Below, piece after piece: positions 10,579-21,612 of a stretch of DNA of 64,000 bases (the stretch's first letter is position 1; every line of letters begins with the position of its first letter). Under the pieces are notes generated by a model that was not told where the DNA came from, did no database searches, and worked only from the letters and a program-made list of their open reading frames with translations. The position numbers and the translations under genes are program-made. The stretch lies in the NCBI GenBank assembly GCA_030654835.1, contig JAURWS010000012.1, positions 245,836-309,835 on the forward strand, read 5' to 3'. Origin of the DNA: Gammaproteobacteria bacterium (GTDB taxonomy: Bacteria > Pseudomonadota > Gammaproteobacteria > Pseudomonadales > Pseudohongiellaceae).

Positions 10579-11628
10579 GTGGGTATAGCAAAGGCAAAGA
10601 AAGAGCTCAACTGGGCCGATCTGGGATTCCAGTATCGACAGACTGATTTCCGCTTCAGCGCGACGTTTACCGACGGCGTCTGGTCTCAAGGAGAGCTGGT
10701 GAGTTCGCCTGTGATTGCTGTACATGAGGGGGCACCCGCCCTTCATTACGCCCAGCAATGTTTCGAGGGCATGAAGGCGCAGACGGCACCTGATGGTCGG
10801 GTTCTACTGTTTCGCCCCGACCTCAATAGTGAACGCATGAATCAGGCCGCCGGTCGTCTGCTGATGCCGGAAGTCCCCTATGAATTGTTCATGCGCGGGG
10901 TGGAAGAGACGGTGCGTGCCAATTATGCATGGATTCCGCCTCATGGTTCGGGTGCGTCCCTCTACATCCGTCCAATGTTGATTGGTGTAGGGGAGAACCT
11001 TGGCTTGCGAACTGCGAAGGCCTTCGAGTTTCGCGTGTTCTGTTCGCCCGTTGGCCCATACTACAAGAGCGCGGGCATGGCGGTAATTTCCCTGGCGGTG
11101 TCGGACATCGACCGAGCGGCGCCTGCAGGTACCGGGGCATTCAAAGTCGGCGCCAATTATGCGGGCGGTCTGCTGGCGACACGTCAGGCGCAGGCGCTGG
11201 GAGCAAACGAGGCTCTCTATCTGGATTCTGCCACGCGAACCTTCATCGACGAGGCTGGATCTGCCAATATCATCGTAGCGATGACGGGCAATCGTCTGGT
11301 ATCACCAAAGTCCAATGCCATACTGCCGAGCGTGACTCGTCGCTCCGTCATGACTCTTGCGGAGCAGTATCTGCACATGCAGGTGGAGAACAGGCCAATC
11401 AATCTGCGCGAGGAAATTGCTGAGTTCGAGGAAGTGGCTGCCTGTGGTACCGCAGCCGTGCTGTCGCCGGTTGGCAAGATCTGGGTCGACGGGCAGTGGC
11501 GCAAATTTTACGGTGACGGCGAAAAGGTCGGCCCCGTGATGCAGAAAGTTTATGACTTGCTGGTCGGTATTCAGCGTGGTGAATTGGCCGATGAAAATAG
11601 CTGGACCTATGAGGTCAAGATCGATTGA
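10579..11628 (+). CDS. ilvE: branched-chain amino acid aminotransferase
   Basis: HYAQQCFEGMKAQ, SLYIRPMLIGVGENLGLRTAKAFEFRVFCSPVGPYY, FKVGANYAGGLLATRQAQALGANEALYLD, EEVAACGTAAVLSPVG; GTG start. Confidence 0.93.
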   Translation: MGIAKAKKELNWADLGFQYRQTDFRFSATFTDGVWSQGELVSSPVIAVHEGAPALHYAQQCFEGMKAQTAPDGRVLLFRPDLNSERMNQAAGRLLMPEVPYELFMRGVEETVRANYAWIPPHGSGASLYIRPMLIGVGENLGLRTAKAFEFRVFCSPVGPYYKSAGMAVISLAVSDIDRAAPAGTGAFKVGANYAGGLLATRQAQALGANEALYLDSATRTFIDEAGSANIIVAMTGNRLVSPKSNAILPSVTRRSVMTLAEQYLHMQVENRPINLREEIAEFEEVAACGTAAVLSPVGKIWVDGQWRKFYGDGEKVGPVMQKVYDLLVGIQRGELADENSWTYEVKID

Positions 11629-11665
11629 CGGAGCACCTCGCCATGTTGTTTTGATGGCGAGTTCT

Positions 11666-11696
11666 GCCTGGCTTGCAAGTCTGTGACAAGCCAGGC
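11666..11696 (+). terminator. putative stem-loop downstream of ilvE
   Basis: gcctggcttg / caagccaggc, 10-bp stem; a second hairpin ctcgccat/atggcgag lies just upstream. No strong T tract. Confidence 0.4.
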
Positions 11697-11865
11697 CTCT
11701 TCCCGTAATCCCCCCACTGCCTGACGTATCTCTCAGCAACAAACGCTTGACCCTCAGGCGCCGAGCACTTATATATGTCGGCTCTTTTTTGTCTCGGCTA
11801 CGCAAAAAGCTTGTGTGCCGGGCCTGCCCAAGACTCGCAGCCCTATTCAGGAACCGTTCAAAACA

Positions 11866-14487
11866 ATGAGTAAATCGTTGGTGATTGTGGAGTCGCCCGC
11901 CAAGGCGAAGACCATTAACAAGTACCTTGGCAAGGAGTTTGTCGTCAAATCCAGTGTTGGTCACATTCGTGATCTGCCTGTCAGCGGCAATGGGGCTGCA
12001 GTCGATACCAAAGAACGCGCGAAAGCAGCGGCGATCACCCGCAAGCTCAGCGCCGATGAAAAGCTCGAGCACAAGAAATCCAAAGCGAAGGGCCAATTGC
12101 TTGCACGCATGGGTGTCGATCCCGAGAACGATTGGCGCGCTCAATACGAAATTCTGCCTGGCAAGGAGAAGGTCGTCGCTGAACTGAAGCGTCTGGCCAA
12201 GACTGCCGACACTATCTATCTCGCAACCGACCTTGACCGCGAAGGGGAGGCCATTGCCTGGCACCTCAAGGAAGCTATTGGGGGGGACGAGAGCCGCTAC
12301 AAGCGAGTTGTCTTCAACGAGATCACCAAGAAAGCGATCAATGAGGCCTTCTCTCATCCGGGCGAGCTGGACATGAAATATGTGCAGGCTCAGCAGGCGC
12401 GGCGTTTTCTGGATCGCGTGGTGGGCTTCATGGTCTCACCGCTGCTGTGGGCAAAAGTTGCTCGCGGCCTGTCGGCGGGGCGTGTGCAGTCAGTTGCTGT
12501 CAGGCTGGTGGTGGAGCGCGAGCGCGAGATCCGCGCCTTTATCCCCGAAGAGTATTGGGAAGTCTTTGCGGATCTCAAAACCGCCAAGCGCGATGAGCTG
12601 CGCTTTCAGGTGGCGAAGCAAGCGGGGGAGAACTTCCGGCCTGTCGACAAGGAGGGCACTGAGAAAGCGCTGGCAAAATTGCAGGGTGCTGCTTACGTAG
12701 TCAGCAAGCGTGAAGACAAACCGACATCTTCCAAGCCCAAGGCTCCGTTGATTACCTCCACACTGCAGCAGGCCGCCAGCACGCGTCTTGGTTTCGGCGT
12801 GAAGAAGACGATGACTCTCGCTCAGCGACTGTACGAAGCGGGTTACATCACCTATATGCGAACCGATTCGACGCATCTGAGCGAAGACGCGTTGACGATG
12901 TGCCGAGAGTACATCGGCAAGAAATTCGGCAAAAACTATCTGCCGGTCGAACCCCAGCGTTATAGCGCCCGCGAAGGAGCCCAGGAGGCGCACGAAGCCA
13001 TTCGCCCGACCGAGGTCAACACGTCGGCCACCGATCTCCAGAATATGGAGCGGGACGCGGAGCGGCTCTATGCCCTGATCTGGCAGCACTTCGTTGCCTG
13101 TCAGATGCCACCGGCACTATACCTGAGCAGTCTGATTTCCGTGACAGCGGGTGACTTTGAGCTGCGCACCAAGGGCCGCATCATGCAGTTCGATGGCTAC
13201 ATGCGCGTGCTACCCACCAAGGAAGAGGATGTCGTTCTCCCGGCTGTAGAGGTTGGAGAGACACTGGCATTGCAGAAGCTCGACCCCGTTCAGCATTTTA
13301 CCAAGCCATCACCGCGCTATACCGAGGCGAGCCTAGTCAAGGAGCTGGAGAAACGTGGCATCGGCCGACCCTCGACCTATGCAGCGATTATCTCCACGAT
13401 TCAAGAGCGTGGTTACGTCAACGTCGAAAACCGTCGCTTTTACGCGCAGAAGATGGGCGACATTGTTGCCGAGCGCCTGATTGAGAGCTTCTCGGATCTC
13501 ATGGATTACGATTTCACCGCCAAGATGGAGGATGAACTGGATCAAGTGGCCGCTGGCAGTCTGGATTGGAAGCAGGTCCTCAACACCTTCTATGCCGGAT
13601 TCTCCAGTCAGCTCGATGTGGCATCTGCAGACGACACTGGCATGCGTGAAAACAAGCCGACTGATACCGATATCCCGTGTCCGAAGTGCGGCCGTCATAT
13701 GCAGATCCGTACGGCGTCTACGGGCGTGTTCCTGGGTTGCTCCGGTTACTCGCTGCCACCCAAAGAGCGCTGCAAATCCACCATCAATCTGACGCCGGGT
13801 GAAGAGGCCATCAGCACCGATGATGCTGACGAAGCCGAAGAGGTGGAAAACCAACGCCTGCGCGTGCGCAAGCGGTGCAAGCTCTGCAATGCCACGATGG
13901 ACAGTTATCTGATCGATGACAAGCGCAAGCTGCACATCTGCGGCAATAACCCCGATTGCGCGGGTTACGAAGTGGAAGAGGGCGGTTTCAAGATTCGCGG
14001 CTATGAAGGCCCGCTGATCGAATGCGACAAATGTGGTTCCGACATGCAGCTGAAGACGGGTCGTTTTGGCAAGTACTTCGGATGCACCAATGAGGCCTGC
14101 AAGAACACCCGCAAATTGCTGCGCAGTGGTCAGGCGGCGCCACCCAAGGTGCCGCCAGTCGCGATGCCGGAGCTGCGCTGCGAGAAGGTCGATGACCATT
14201 ACGTACTGCGTGACGGTGCCGGTGGTCTGTTCCTGGCAGCGAGCAAATTCCCCAAGAACCGCGAGACTCGTGCGCCGTTGGTGGCAGAGCTGGTAGCTCA
14301 CAAGGACGAGCTGGATCCCAAGTATCAGTTCCTGGTGAGTGCGCCGCAGACCGATGCCGTCGGCAACAAGTCAGTCATCCGTTACAGCCGCAAGTCGGCC
14401 GAGCAGTATGTGCAGACGGAAGTCGATGGCAAGCCCACGGGCTGGAAGGCGTTCTACAGGAATGGTCGTTGGGTCGTCGATCAGTAG
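11866..14487 (+). CDS. topA: DNA topoisomerase I
   Basis: [82 protein letters not shown]-terminal Zn-finger repeats. Start at 11866 preferred over 11815. Confidence 0.97.
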   Translation: MSKSLVIVESPAKAKTINKYLGKEFVVKSSVGHIRDLPVSGNGAAVDTKERAKAAAITRKLSADEKLEHKKSKAKGQLLARMGVDPENDWRAQYEILPGKEKVVAELKRLAKTADTIYLATDLDREGEAIAWHLKEAIGGDESRYKRVVFNEITKKAINEAFSHPGELDMKYVQAQQARRFLDRVVGFMVSPLLWAKVARGLSAGRVQSVAVRLVVEREREIRAFIPEEYWEVFADLKTAKRDELRFQVAKQAGENFRPVDKEGTEKALAKLQGAAYVVSKREDKPTSSKPKAPLITSTLQQAASTRLGFGVKKTMTLAQRLYEAGYITYMRTDSTHLSEDALTMCREYIGKKFGKNYLPVEPQRYSAREGAQEAHEAIRPTEVNTSATDLQNMERDAERLYALIWQHFVACQMPPALYLSSLISVTAGDFELRTKGRIMQFDGYMRVLPTKEEDVVLPAVEVGETLALQKLDPVQHFTKPSPRYTEASLVKELEKRGIGRPSTYAAIISTIQERGYVNVENRRFYAQKMGDIVAERLIESFSDLMDYDFTAKMEDELDQVAAGSLDWKQVLNTFYAGFSSQLDVASADDTGMRENKPTDTDIPCPKCGRHMQIRTASTGVFLGCSGYSLPPKERCKSTINLTPGEEAISTDDADEAEEVENQRLRVRKRCKLCNATMDSYLIDDKRKLHICGNNPDCAGYEVEEGGFKIRGYEGPLIECDKCGSDMQLKTGRFGKYFGCTNEACKNTRKLLRSGQAAPPKVPPVAMPELRCEKVDDHYVLRDGAGGLFLAASKFPKNRETRAPLVAELVAHKDELDPKYQFLVSAPQTDAVGNKSVIRYSRKSAEQYVQTEVDGKPTGWKAFYRNGRWVVDQ

Positions 14488-14563
14488 AGAAGACGGCGCC
14501 CTGAGGTGGAAGAATGGATGGCTGGCGGCGATGAGGAGTGCATCCTGATCGCCGCCCAGACTG

Positions 14564-15172
14564 TCAAAGCCCTCGTCGGATGATCCCCACGCTAATCCCC
14601 TCAATCGTGAATTGCTGATAGCGTAAATCCACCTCTATCGGTGCAAAATCATCATTCTCAGCAATGAGTTGCAGCTTGAACTTGTTGCGTCCCTTCAAGA
14701 GCCGTTTGACGGTGACATCCTCGTCAATTCGCGCCACTACGATGTCTCCAGAGTCGGCATCGGTGGTCTTGTGCACAGCCAACAGGTCGCCATCGTTGAT
14801 ACCGATCTTGATCATGCTGTTGCCCTTGACGGTCAGCAGGAAGTCGGCGCGAGGGCGAAAGAAGTCCGCTGGAATGTCGCAGTAATCATCGATCGACTCG
14901 ATTGCCAGAATCGGGCTGCCAGCGGCGACCTGCCCGATGATCGGCAGTCCGGCATGTTCCACGGCCGGAAGGCGAATGCCGCGCGATGTTCCAGGAATCA
15001 TTTGGATAGCCTGTTTCTTCTCCAGCGCACGCAGGTGTTCCTCTGCCGCGTTGGGTGACTTGAACCCCATCTTTTTGGCGATCTCCGAGCGGGTCGGCGG
15101 GAAGCCGGTTTCCTGCTGATAGTCCTTGATGTAAGCGAGTATTTCGGCTTGACGCGGGGTGAGATTGATCAT
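14564..15172 (-). CDS. lexA: LexA repressor
   Basis: [90 protein letters not shown]. Start at 15172, not 15364. Confidence 0.97.
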   Translation of the reverse strand: MINLTPRQAEILAYIKDYQQETGFPPTRSEIAKKMGFKSPNAAEEHLRALEKKQAIQMIPGTSRGIRLPAVEHAGLPIIGQVAAGSPILAIESIDDYCDIPADFFRPRADFLLTVKGNSMIKIGINDGDLLAVHKTTDADSGDIVVARIDEDVTVKRLLKGRNKFKLQLIAENDDFAPIEVDLRYQQFTIEGISVGIIRRGL

Positions 15173-15203
15173 GGTGTCATCGCCTGCAGAGTAAATGGAA
15201 GTG

Positions 15204-15219
15204 CTGTAAGTATATACAG
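15204..15219. promoter_or_regulatory. LexA (SOS) box upstream of lexA
   Basis: ctgtaagtatatacag = CTGT-N8-ACAG, 32 bp upstream of the lexA ATG. Confidence 0.88.
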
Positions 15220-15315
15220 CTGCGCGTGGATGACAAGTGCTTTGCTCGGCCAGCCTGAATTTGTGATAATCCCGCGTCCCGATCCAATCCGGCCCCGGAG
15301 GCCGCGTTAACCGCC

Positions 15316-16380
15316 ATGATTCTGTCAAGCACACACAACGGCCCGTCCACTTCGACCCGCGCACCGGGTGTCCTCATGCTCGATCTGCATGGTTTGCAGT
15401 TACAGGCGGAGGAGCGTGATCTGTTGCGCTCGCCGCAGGTGGGCGGTGTCATTCTCTTCGCACGCAACTACGCGGACCCGGTGCAGTTGCGTACGTTGAC
15501 CGCAGAGATTCGTGCCTGCAATCCTGATGTGCTGATCGCCGTGGACCAGGAGGGAGGCAGGGTGCAGCGTCTGCAGAAGGGCTTTACGCGTTTGCCGCCA
15601 ATGCTGCGCTTCTCGCGCTGCTGGGACGAGGATCCTGGTTTTGCGATCGAGCAGGCCAGGCAGTGTGGCTGGCTCATGGCGGCCGAGGTGCTGGCCAGTG
15701 GCATTGATTTCAGTTTTGCTCCCGTCCTCGATCTGCACACTGGCCTGAGCCAGGTGATCGGCAATCGTGCCTTCGCCACTGATCCGGAGCGAGTCAGCAT
15801 TCTGGCCAGCGCCTTCATGAGTGGCATGCACGACGCTGGCATGGCGACCACGGGCAAGCATTTCCCCGGACATGGCAACGTGGCGGCGGATTCGCACACA
15901 GACATCCCCGTCGATACCCGCACCCTTGCTCAGATTCATGAGCAGGATCTGCAACCCTTCGCGCGCTGCGTCGGGCTTCTGGATGCCGTAATGCCAGCCC
16001 ATGTGATCTATGAAAAGGTTGATCCTGCCTGCGCCGGGTTTTCGAAGTATTGGCTGCAGACGGTGCTGCGCGGCGAGCTGGGCTTTGATGGTGTCATCTT
16101 CAGCGACGATCTGGTGATGGCGGGCGCCGCCGCAGCAGGCGGTATGGAGCAGCGCGTTGATGCCGCGCTGGGGGCGGGTTGTGACATGATCCTGGTCTGC
16201 AATGATCGCGAACAGGCTTTGCGGGCGCTGGCCCATCTGGAAAATTTGCAGGTGCCGGGCAATCCGCGCCTGACGCGCATGCAGCATCGCCAGCGTTGGA
16301 CCCCAGAGCTTCTGGGGCAGTCCGAACAGTGGAGCAGGGCGAAGACTCTGGTGGAAGCATTGACCCGGGAGGCATCATGA
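15316..16380 (+). CDS. nagZ: beta-N-acetylhexosaminidase
   Basis: [84 protein letters not shown]. Confidence 0.95.
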   Translation: MILSSTHNGPSTSTRAPGVLMLDLHGLQLQAEERDLLRSPQVGGVILFARNYADPVQLRTLTAEIRACNPDVLIAVDQEGGRVQRLQKGFTRLPPMLRFSRCWDEDPGFAIEQARQCGWLMAAEVLASGIDFSFAPVLDLHTGLSQVIGNRAFATDPERVSILASAFMSGMHDAGMATTGKHFPGHGNVAADSHTDIPVDTRTLAQIHEQDLQPFARCVGLLDAVMPAHVIYEKVDPACAGFSKYWLQTVLRGELGFDGVIFSDDLVMAGAAAAGGMEQRVDAALGAGCDMILVCNDREQALRALAHLENLQVPGNPRLTRMQHRQRWTPELLGQSEQWSRAKTLVEALTREAS

Positions 16381-16925
16381 TCGAAGAAATCAAACGCGTA
16401 TTGCAGGAGGCGCGCTGCCTGTTCACCGGGCAGGAGGTCGAGGCGGCACTGGACCGCATGGCCGCTGCGATTACCCGCGAACTGGCCGACAGCAATCCCG
16501 TGGTACTGAGCGTGATGACGGGCGCTGTGGTCGTCACCGGCAAACTCCTGCCGAGGCTGTCTTTTCCTCTGCAGGTCGATTATCTGCATGCCACTCGGTA
16601 TCGCGAACGGCTGACGGGCACAGATCTGCAGTGGAAGGCTTATCCGACGATTCCATTGCGTGGACGCAACGTGCTGATCGTGGATGACATTCTGGACGAG
16701 GGCGACACTCTGGCTGGTATCGTCAATTATTGCCTCCAGCAGGAGGCGGCGAGCGTCAAGTGTGCGGTGCTGGTGGACAAACAGCATGATCGGCGCACAC
16801 CGATACTTCCGCAGGCCGACTTCACCGCTCTGGTGGCGCCGGACAGTTATCTGTTTGGTTACGGGATGGACTACAAAGGCTATCTGCGCAACGCCCCCGG
16901 CATTTATGCCGTGGCCGGAACCTGA
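16377..16925 (+). CDS. hpt: hypoxanthine-guanine phosphoribosyltransferase
   Basis: VVLSVMTGAVVVTGKLLPRLSFPLQVDYLHATRY, NVLIVDDILDEGDTLAGI PRPP motif. ATG at 16377 overlaps the nagZ stop. Confidence 0.87.
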   Translation: MIEEIKRVLQEARCLFTGQEVEAALDRMAAAITRELADSNPVVLSVMTGAVVVTGKLLPRLSFPLQVDYLHATRYRERLTGTDLQWKAYPTIPLRGRNVLIVDDILDEGDTLAGIVNYCLQQEAASVKCAVLVDKQHDRRTPILPQADFTALVAPDSYLFGYGMDYKGYLRNAPGIYAVAGT

Positions 16926-18034
16926 GCCCAGGAGAGAAATTCCTCGCCACTGCCTTCGAAGCTGACGCTTACCTGACGCTTGCTCAGTTGATACGCATAC
17001 ATGGGGTCATAGTAATGCTGCAACAGCTTGACGATCCAGACGGCGTGCGCGTCTGTGTCACCGGAGTCTGTCTGTATTCTGAGCGCTTCCTGCATGTCTC
17101 CAGCAATTTCCTGATAACGATCCCCGCCCAGCCGCCGTTGAATGCGCGCGAGACTGCCCAGCAGGTATTGTGAGAAGCGCGTGAACCCGAGCGCGGGGTC
17201 AGCCTGTTGAAACTCAAGCAGATTCTCGCAGATATAATCATTGAGGATCGTGTTGGTGCGGGTCTCCAGTGGCGCGCGGATCAAGGCGAGCGGGGAGCGT
17301 CGCATTGCTTCGTAAAGTCGGTGTGGCACGGAGAGCGAGCCAATTGCTTTGCTCTCATCCTCCAGATACCAAACCCCGGCCCCTAGCGCTGACAGTTGCA
17401 GAAAGCGAATGGCCAGCGCGTTCTCGAAGTTGATCTGCTCCGGTTGACCACCGAGCTGACTGCCGAAGGCCGAGCCTCTGTGTCCGGCCAGCCCTTCGAG
17501 ATCTGCGGAAGCAGTGAGACTGCGCAGCAGAGCCGTCTTGCCGGAGCCAGTCGGGCCGGCTACTACAACGAAGTGCCGTGTCTCGCTGACCTCCTCTATC
17601 GTTTCTGTCAGAAACTGGCGTAACGCCTTGTACCCGCCCGGCACTCTTGGGATCTGGACGCCAGCGTCGGACAGCCATTGCTGGGCAATCTGCGAACGCA
17701 ATCCACCTCTGAAACAATAGAGCCAACCCTGCGGGTGTGCCTGCCGCCATTGCTTCCATGCTTCTACCCTTTGCTCCTTGATTTCTCCGCACACCAGACG
17801 ATGTCCCAGATCGATGGCAGCCTGCTGTCCGGTTAGTTTGTAGGCTGTACCCACGCGGCGTCGTTCGTCGTCATCGAGAAGGGGCAGATTGCTGGCGAGT
17901 GGGAAGGCTCCTTTGATGAACTCGATCGGCGCGCGCACGTCCAGCAGGGGAATCTTGTCCAGGAACAGGGATCGATAGAGGCTGCGAGCCTCATCCGGTG
18001 CTTGGAGAATAGTGTGCTGAAGATTGCTGCTCAT
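16904..18034 (-). CDS. selU: tRNA 2-selenouridine synthase
   Basis: Rhodanese IPLLDVRAPIEFIKGAFPLASNLPLLDDDERRRVGTAYK, WLYCFRGGLRSQIAQQWL, P-loop VVAGPTGSGKTALL, HRGSAFG. Confidence 0.93.
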   Translation of the reverse strand: MSSNLQHTILQAPDEARSLYRSLFLDKIPLLDVRAPIEFIKGAFPLASNLPLLDDDERRRVGTAYKLTGQQAAIDLGHRLVCGEIKEQRVEAWKQWRQAHPQGWLYCFRGGLRSQIAQQWLSDAGVQIPRVPGGYKALRQFLTETIEEVSETRHFVVVAGPTGSGKTALLRSLTASADLEGLAGHRGSAFGSQLGGQPEQINFENALAIRFLQLSALGAGVWYLEDESKAIGSLSVPHRLYEAMRRSPLALIRAPLETRTNTILNDYICENLLEFQQADPALGFTRFSQYLLGSLARIQRRLGGDRYQEIAGDMQEALRIQTDSGDTDAHAVWIVKLLQHYYDPMYAYQLSKRQVSVSFEGSGEEFLSWAQVPATA

Positions 18035-18157
18035 CGACGACTGCTGTTCAAGGTATGAGAAAGGCGGTCGATATATCACGAATAGAAGCATAGCGACAAG
18101 GGGAATCCGAGACGTGATGAATGTCTGGACAGGAAGCACAGGCGTAGAGAGTTGGGT

Positions 18158-19840
18158 ATGAGGGAAGTTGCCGATTCAGCGCGCGCACCGGTTTGGTGGT
18201 GGCCATTACGTCAGCACAGAAGGTGGCTGCTGTGTGGGGGCGTGCCAGTTGCTGGTGCGGTCGCAGCACTGATCTTCATGCTGGAACCCGTTTTCGAATC
18301 GCGAGCCCTGGTAGAAGTGCAGGTCGTTGCCGCCGGAACAGCCGCCGATTCTTCGCCGCCAGGCATTTCCAGTGCCGCAGCTCTGGCGGAAAATGCCCAG
18401 TTCCTGCACTCCGAATTCATGAACACTCAGCGAGAAATCGTGGCATCGGCGACAGTCGCCGGTGTTTCGCGCCCGTCATTGCGTGTGGAGGTGGTACCGC
18501 AGACCCATCTGCTTGCGGTCCACTATCTTGCCAATGATCCCCGTACAGCCCAGGCAGGCGCGGAATCGGTGGTCAGCGCTTATGTTGATTACACCGCTCG
18601 AACCCAAGTCGAACAGATTGCGGATGCTGCCGCGCTTCTGATCAGGAAGCTTGAGAGTGTGATCGATGCACCGGCATTGAATTTGAGGGATGTCGGGGTC
18701 ATTGAGGAGCCATTTGCCGACTTTCCAGTGACTGCGAACTTGCCAGTGATAGCAGAACTTCTGCCTCCTCCGCTGCCTCTTGCCACTCCGTTGCAGTCGT
18801 TCGAAGGGCTTGGAGATGCGTTGGTGCAGAGAGTTGTGGAGAGCTACGACGATTCTCTGGACAACCTGGTCGATGCACGCGTCATTGATTCCGCCAGCCT
18901 GCCTCAAGAGCCCCTGCCAGGCCCGCATCCGCTCTGGATTTTTCTCGGTTATCTCAGTGCGGTGGCTGTCCCCGCTGCCATTCTGCTGGCCAGATTTTAC
19001 TGGCGGGATACCTTGGATTTTTCGACAGACACTCAGCGGCAGCTCGGCTTGCCCTGCCTCGGCAGCTTGCCTGCCGTGCATGCCGGGGTGGACCCTGACG
19101 GAGCGATGGACGCCGGCTTCGGCGCCGCTGTGCATAGCCTGCGTACCGCTGTGCAGCTGCTGCGCGCTCCGCAGGAGACGCTTGAGCAGTTTCCCTGTGG
19201 CAGGATTATTCTGGTGACCTCCGGGAGCAAGGGTGAGGGTAAGACGACGGTGGCGACCAATCTGGCGCTGGCTCTGGGGCGCATGGAAAAAGTCCTCTTG
19301 ATCGATGCCGATATGCGCGGCAAGCGCAGCTGTTTGGGAGTGCCTGCCGGTGCGCCGGGCTTGTCGCATCTGATAGCAGGAGCCGCCCAGCTCCGTGATT
19401 GCATGCACAGCCTCGTCGACCGGCGTGTTGACGTCATCCCGGCGGGCATCATGCCGCCCAATCCGCAGGAGCTGCTGGCCAGCAAACGCTTTCGCAGAGT
19501 GCTGGATATGCTGGAGCGTCGCTATGACACGATTGTCGTGGACGCTCCGGCTCTGGAAGACGCCCGGGATACGCTGCAATTGGCCCGGCACTGCAGTGAC
19601 CTGCTGTTCGTTATCGGAGCAGGGGGCACGCGGGTAGCAAATGCAAGAGAGCATTTGACGCAATTAAGTGAGAACGGCGTGAAGGTCAGCGGTGTGGTGC
19701 TCAATCGGGTCGGCCACGCTGGCCAATCTGCAGGAAGTCACCTGGAATCGGGTCAGGAGCAGATGTTGTCAAACCAAGCGTTGTCAAACCAAGCACAGGG
19801 CACGCAGCAGAGCGCTGCCGGAACGAGGGCCTTCGCATGA
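18158..19840 (+). CDS. Wzz/GNVR-type chain-length determinant fused to BY-kinase-like ATPase
   Basis: Two TM segments flanking a periplasmic region; VTSGSKGEGKTTVATNLALALGRMEKVLLIDADMRG (Walker A/A') and DTIVVDAPAL (Walker B). No Tyr cluster at the C-terminus. Confidence 0.82.
   Translation: MREVADSARAPVWWWPLRQHRRWLLCGGVPVAGAVAALIFMLEPVFESRALVEVQVVAAGTAADSSPPGISSAAALAENAQFLHSEFMNTQREIVASATVAGVSRPSLRVEVVPQTHLLAVHYLANDPRTAQAGAESVVSAYVDYTARTQVEQIADAAALLIRKLESVIDAPALNLRDVGVIEEPFADFPVTANLPVIAELLPPPLPLATPLQSFEGLGDALVQRVVESYDDSLDNLVDARVIDSASLPQEPLPGPHPLWIFLGYLSAVAVPAAILLARFYWRDTLDFSTDTQRQLGLPCLGSLPAVHAGVDPDGAMDAGFGAAVHSLRTAVQLLRAPQETLEQFPCGRIILVTSGSKGEGKTTVATNLALALGRMEKVLLIDADMRGKRSCLGVPAGAPGLSHLIAGAAQLRDCMHSLVDRRVDVIPAGIMPPNPQELLASKRFRRVLDMLERRYDTIVVDAPALEDARDTLQLARHCSDLLFVIGAGGTRVANAREHLTQLSENGVKVSGVVLNRVGHAGQSAGSHLESGQEQMLSNQALSNQAQGTQQSAAGTRAFA
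19766..19795 (+). repeat. 15-nt tandem duplication
   Basis: ttgtcaaaccaagcg ttgtcaaaccaagca, encoding LSNQA twice. Confidence 0.9.
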
Positions 19841-20184
19841 ATCTAGATGAGTTGCAGGCCATGCTGGATACGGGTGACTGTATGGTGCAGCGTCAGCCTG
19901 CTCAGGTTGCCGGAGCCACGGCCACCGTCGCAGCGGCAATTGCCGACGTCTCCCGGGCGCAAGCGCCAGTCAGACTGGTGCCGCGACCGCCACAGACAGC
20001 GTCAACCGAATCTCAGCCAACGAGCCAACCAGCCACCTTGCAGGAGCGTCTGCACGAGATCGAGATGGCGCAGAAGCTGGGCTATCTGCTGTGCCGCTGC
20101 AGCTGGCCGCCGCAGATCATGGTGCTCACGGGCTCCGACCACGTTTACCGCTGTCGCCGCTGTTCCCGGGTGCGGGAAATGTAA
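19837..20184 (+). CDS. small hypothetical protein with CxC...CxxC zinc-ribbon-like C-terminus
   Basis: LCRCSWPPQIMVLTGSDHVYRCRRCSRVREM; ATGA overlap with the upstream ATPase gene. Confidence 0.55.
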   Translation: MNLDELQAMLDTGDCMVQRQPAQVAGATATVAAAIADVSRAQAPVRLVPRPPQTASTESQPTSQPATLQERLHEIEMAQKLGYLLCRCSWPPQIMVLTGSDHVYRCRRCSRVREM

Positions 20185-20273
20185 GGGTTGGCAAGCAAAA
20201 TGCTACACAAGGGTATCCAGTGGCCCACCGGCAGCGAGTTGCCGGACACTGAGCACGGAGAGGAACCCTGAAG

Positions 20274-20924
20274 ATGCTGAAATTTCCATTGCTTGCCATT
20301 TGTATTGCGCCGCTGCTTTCCTGCACCGGAATGCAGGCGCTATACAACGATGGCGTAGCCTTTTCCGACCATATCGGACTCACCTCGGATCATCAGGTGG
20401 AGCGGAATGCCCATTGGGTGCTGTCACAAGACACCAGTTTTTACGTGGCGATGAGCGGTATCAATGAGCTGATTGCGCTGACGGTCCCGACCGCGCTGCC
20501 AGCGACGGTAGATACCAATCCACCAGATCAGGTAAGCGACCTGCTGATGAGCGAAATTGGTCTACGCTTTCCCCGGGTAATGCGGGCTGGAGAGGTGGAG
20601 TCAATCTTCAGCGCTCGCCAGAGTGCGGCCAGCAGCGGTTTGGACTACGTGGTATACCCGCGACTGCTGCTCTGGGAGGATACTGCGGGCACCTGGTCAG
20701 AAATTGCCGACACTCTTCGATATACCGATGCGCCTGCATTGCTCGATGGTTTTGGTCTCGATCGTGCCCGTCTGCAGCTGACGTTGCTGGAGGTCAACAG
20801 TGGCCGCATCATGGATGTCGTCGCCATCGACAGCCGAGGTGGACTGTTGGCACTGTATCAGGAGAACCCGCAACGTCTTCTCGCGTCTGCACTTGGCCGT
20901 TACGTCGATAGTCTGGTACCTTGA
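20274..20924 (+). CDS. putative lipoprotein, DUF4823-like
   Basis: MLKFPLLAICIAPLLSCTGM lipobox; GLDYVVYPRLLLWEDTAG; IDSRGGLLALYQENPQRLLASALGRYVDSL. Confidence 0.6.
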   Translation: MLKFPLLAICIAPLLSCTGMQALYNDGVAFSDHIGLTSDHQVERNAHWVLSQDTSFYVAMSGINELIALTVPTALPATVDTNPPDQVSDLLMSEIGLRFPRVMRAGEVESIFSARQSAASSGLDYVVYPRLLLWEDTAGTWSEIADTLRYTDAPALLDGFGLDRARLQLTLLEVNSGRIMDVVAIDSRGGLLALYQENPQRLLASALGRYVDSLVP

Positions 20925-20972
20925 ATTCGCGTCTGCGGCCCGGCCTGGGCTGCACCTGAGCGGATTCGCCCC

Positions 20973-21590
20973 TTGATGATGACCCGTCTGCCGACTGACC
21001 TGCTAACTGATGTGCCAGCTGATGTGCCAGCGGGAATCCCGCCTCGGGAACCTGAGCATCTGCTGCGCGCCCTGGATGCCGTGCCGCAACCTGCTCCCGT
21101 ACATCTTTGGAATCCTCCCTGGTGCGGTGAAATTGATATCCTCATTGCCCGTGATGGTCGGTGGTACCACGAAGGTCGCCCGGTCCTGCGGCATACGCTG
21201 GTGCAGTTGTTTTCCTCTTTGCTGCGGCTGGAGCCCGACGGTCGCCACGTGCTTGTAACCCCCGTAGAGAAGCTCGGCATTCGGGTCGAAGACTGCCCGT
21301 TTGTCGCGCAATTGCTGGAGAGCGAAGGACAGGGCCTGGAACAGGTACTGCGGTTCACCCTCAATACCGGTGAAGTGGTGATCGCTGGGCACGATCACCC
21401 GCTCATGGTGGAATCATTGACGGACGAGCCTCATCCGGTGCTGATGGTTCGAGATGGGCTGCGAGCACTGATCGCTCGCAGTGTCTTCTATCAACTGGTA
21501 GAACTGGCAGAGGAGCAGGATATTGAGGGGCGCTCGGTGCTGGTTGTCTGGAGCCTTGGCAGCCGTTTCGAGTTAGGGAGTCTCGCGTAA
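20973..21590 (+). CDS. DUF1285 family protein
   Basis: PVHLWNPPWCGEIDILIARDGRWYHEGRPVLRHTLVQLFSSLLRLEPDGRHVLVTPVEKLGIRVEDCPF. Confidence 0.85.
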   Translation: MMMTRLPTDLLTDVPADVPAGIPPREPEHLLRALDAVPQPAPVHLWNPPWCGEIDILIARDGRWYHEGRPVLRHTLVQLFSSLLRLEPDGRHVLVTPVEKLGIRVEDCPFVAQLLESEGQGLEQVLRFTLNTGEVVIAGHDHPLMVESLTDEPHPVLMVRDGLRALIARSVFYQLVELAEEQDIEGRSVLVVWSLGSRFELGSLA

Positions 21591-21612
21591 TGGCCGGTCG
21601 AAGCGGCATCGG

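Noticed and set aside
11302-14301. Long minus-strand ORFs (351, 199 and 322 aa) opposite ilvE and topA
   Set aside because: Antisense shadows of well-supported ilvE/topA; no recognisable domains.
18476-19663. 395-aa minus-strand ORF
   Set aside because: Antisense to the Wzz/BY-kinase gene; no domain and H/Q/R-rich composition typical of shadow frames.
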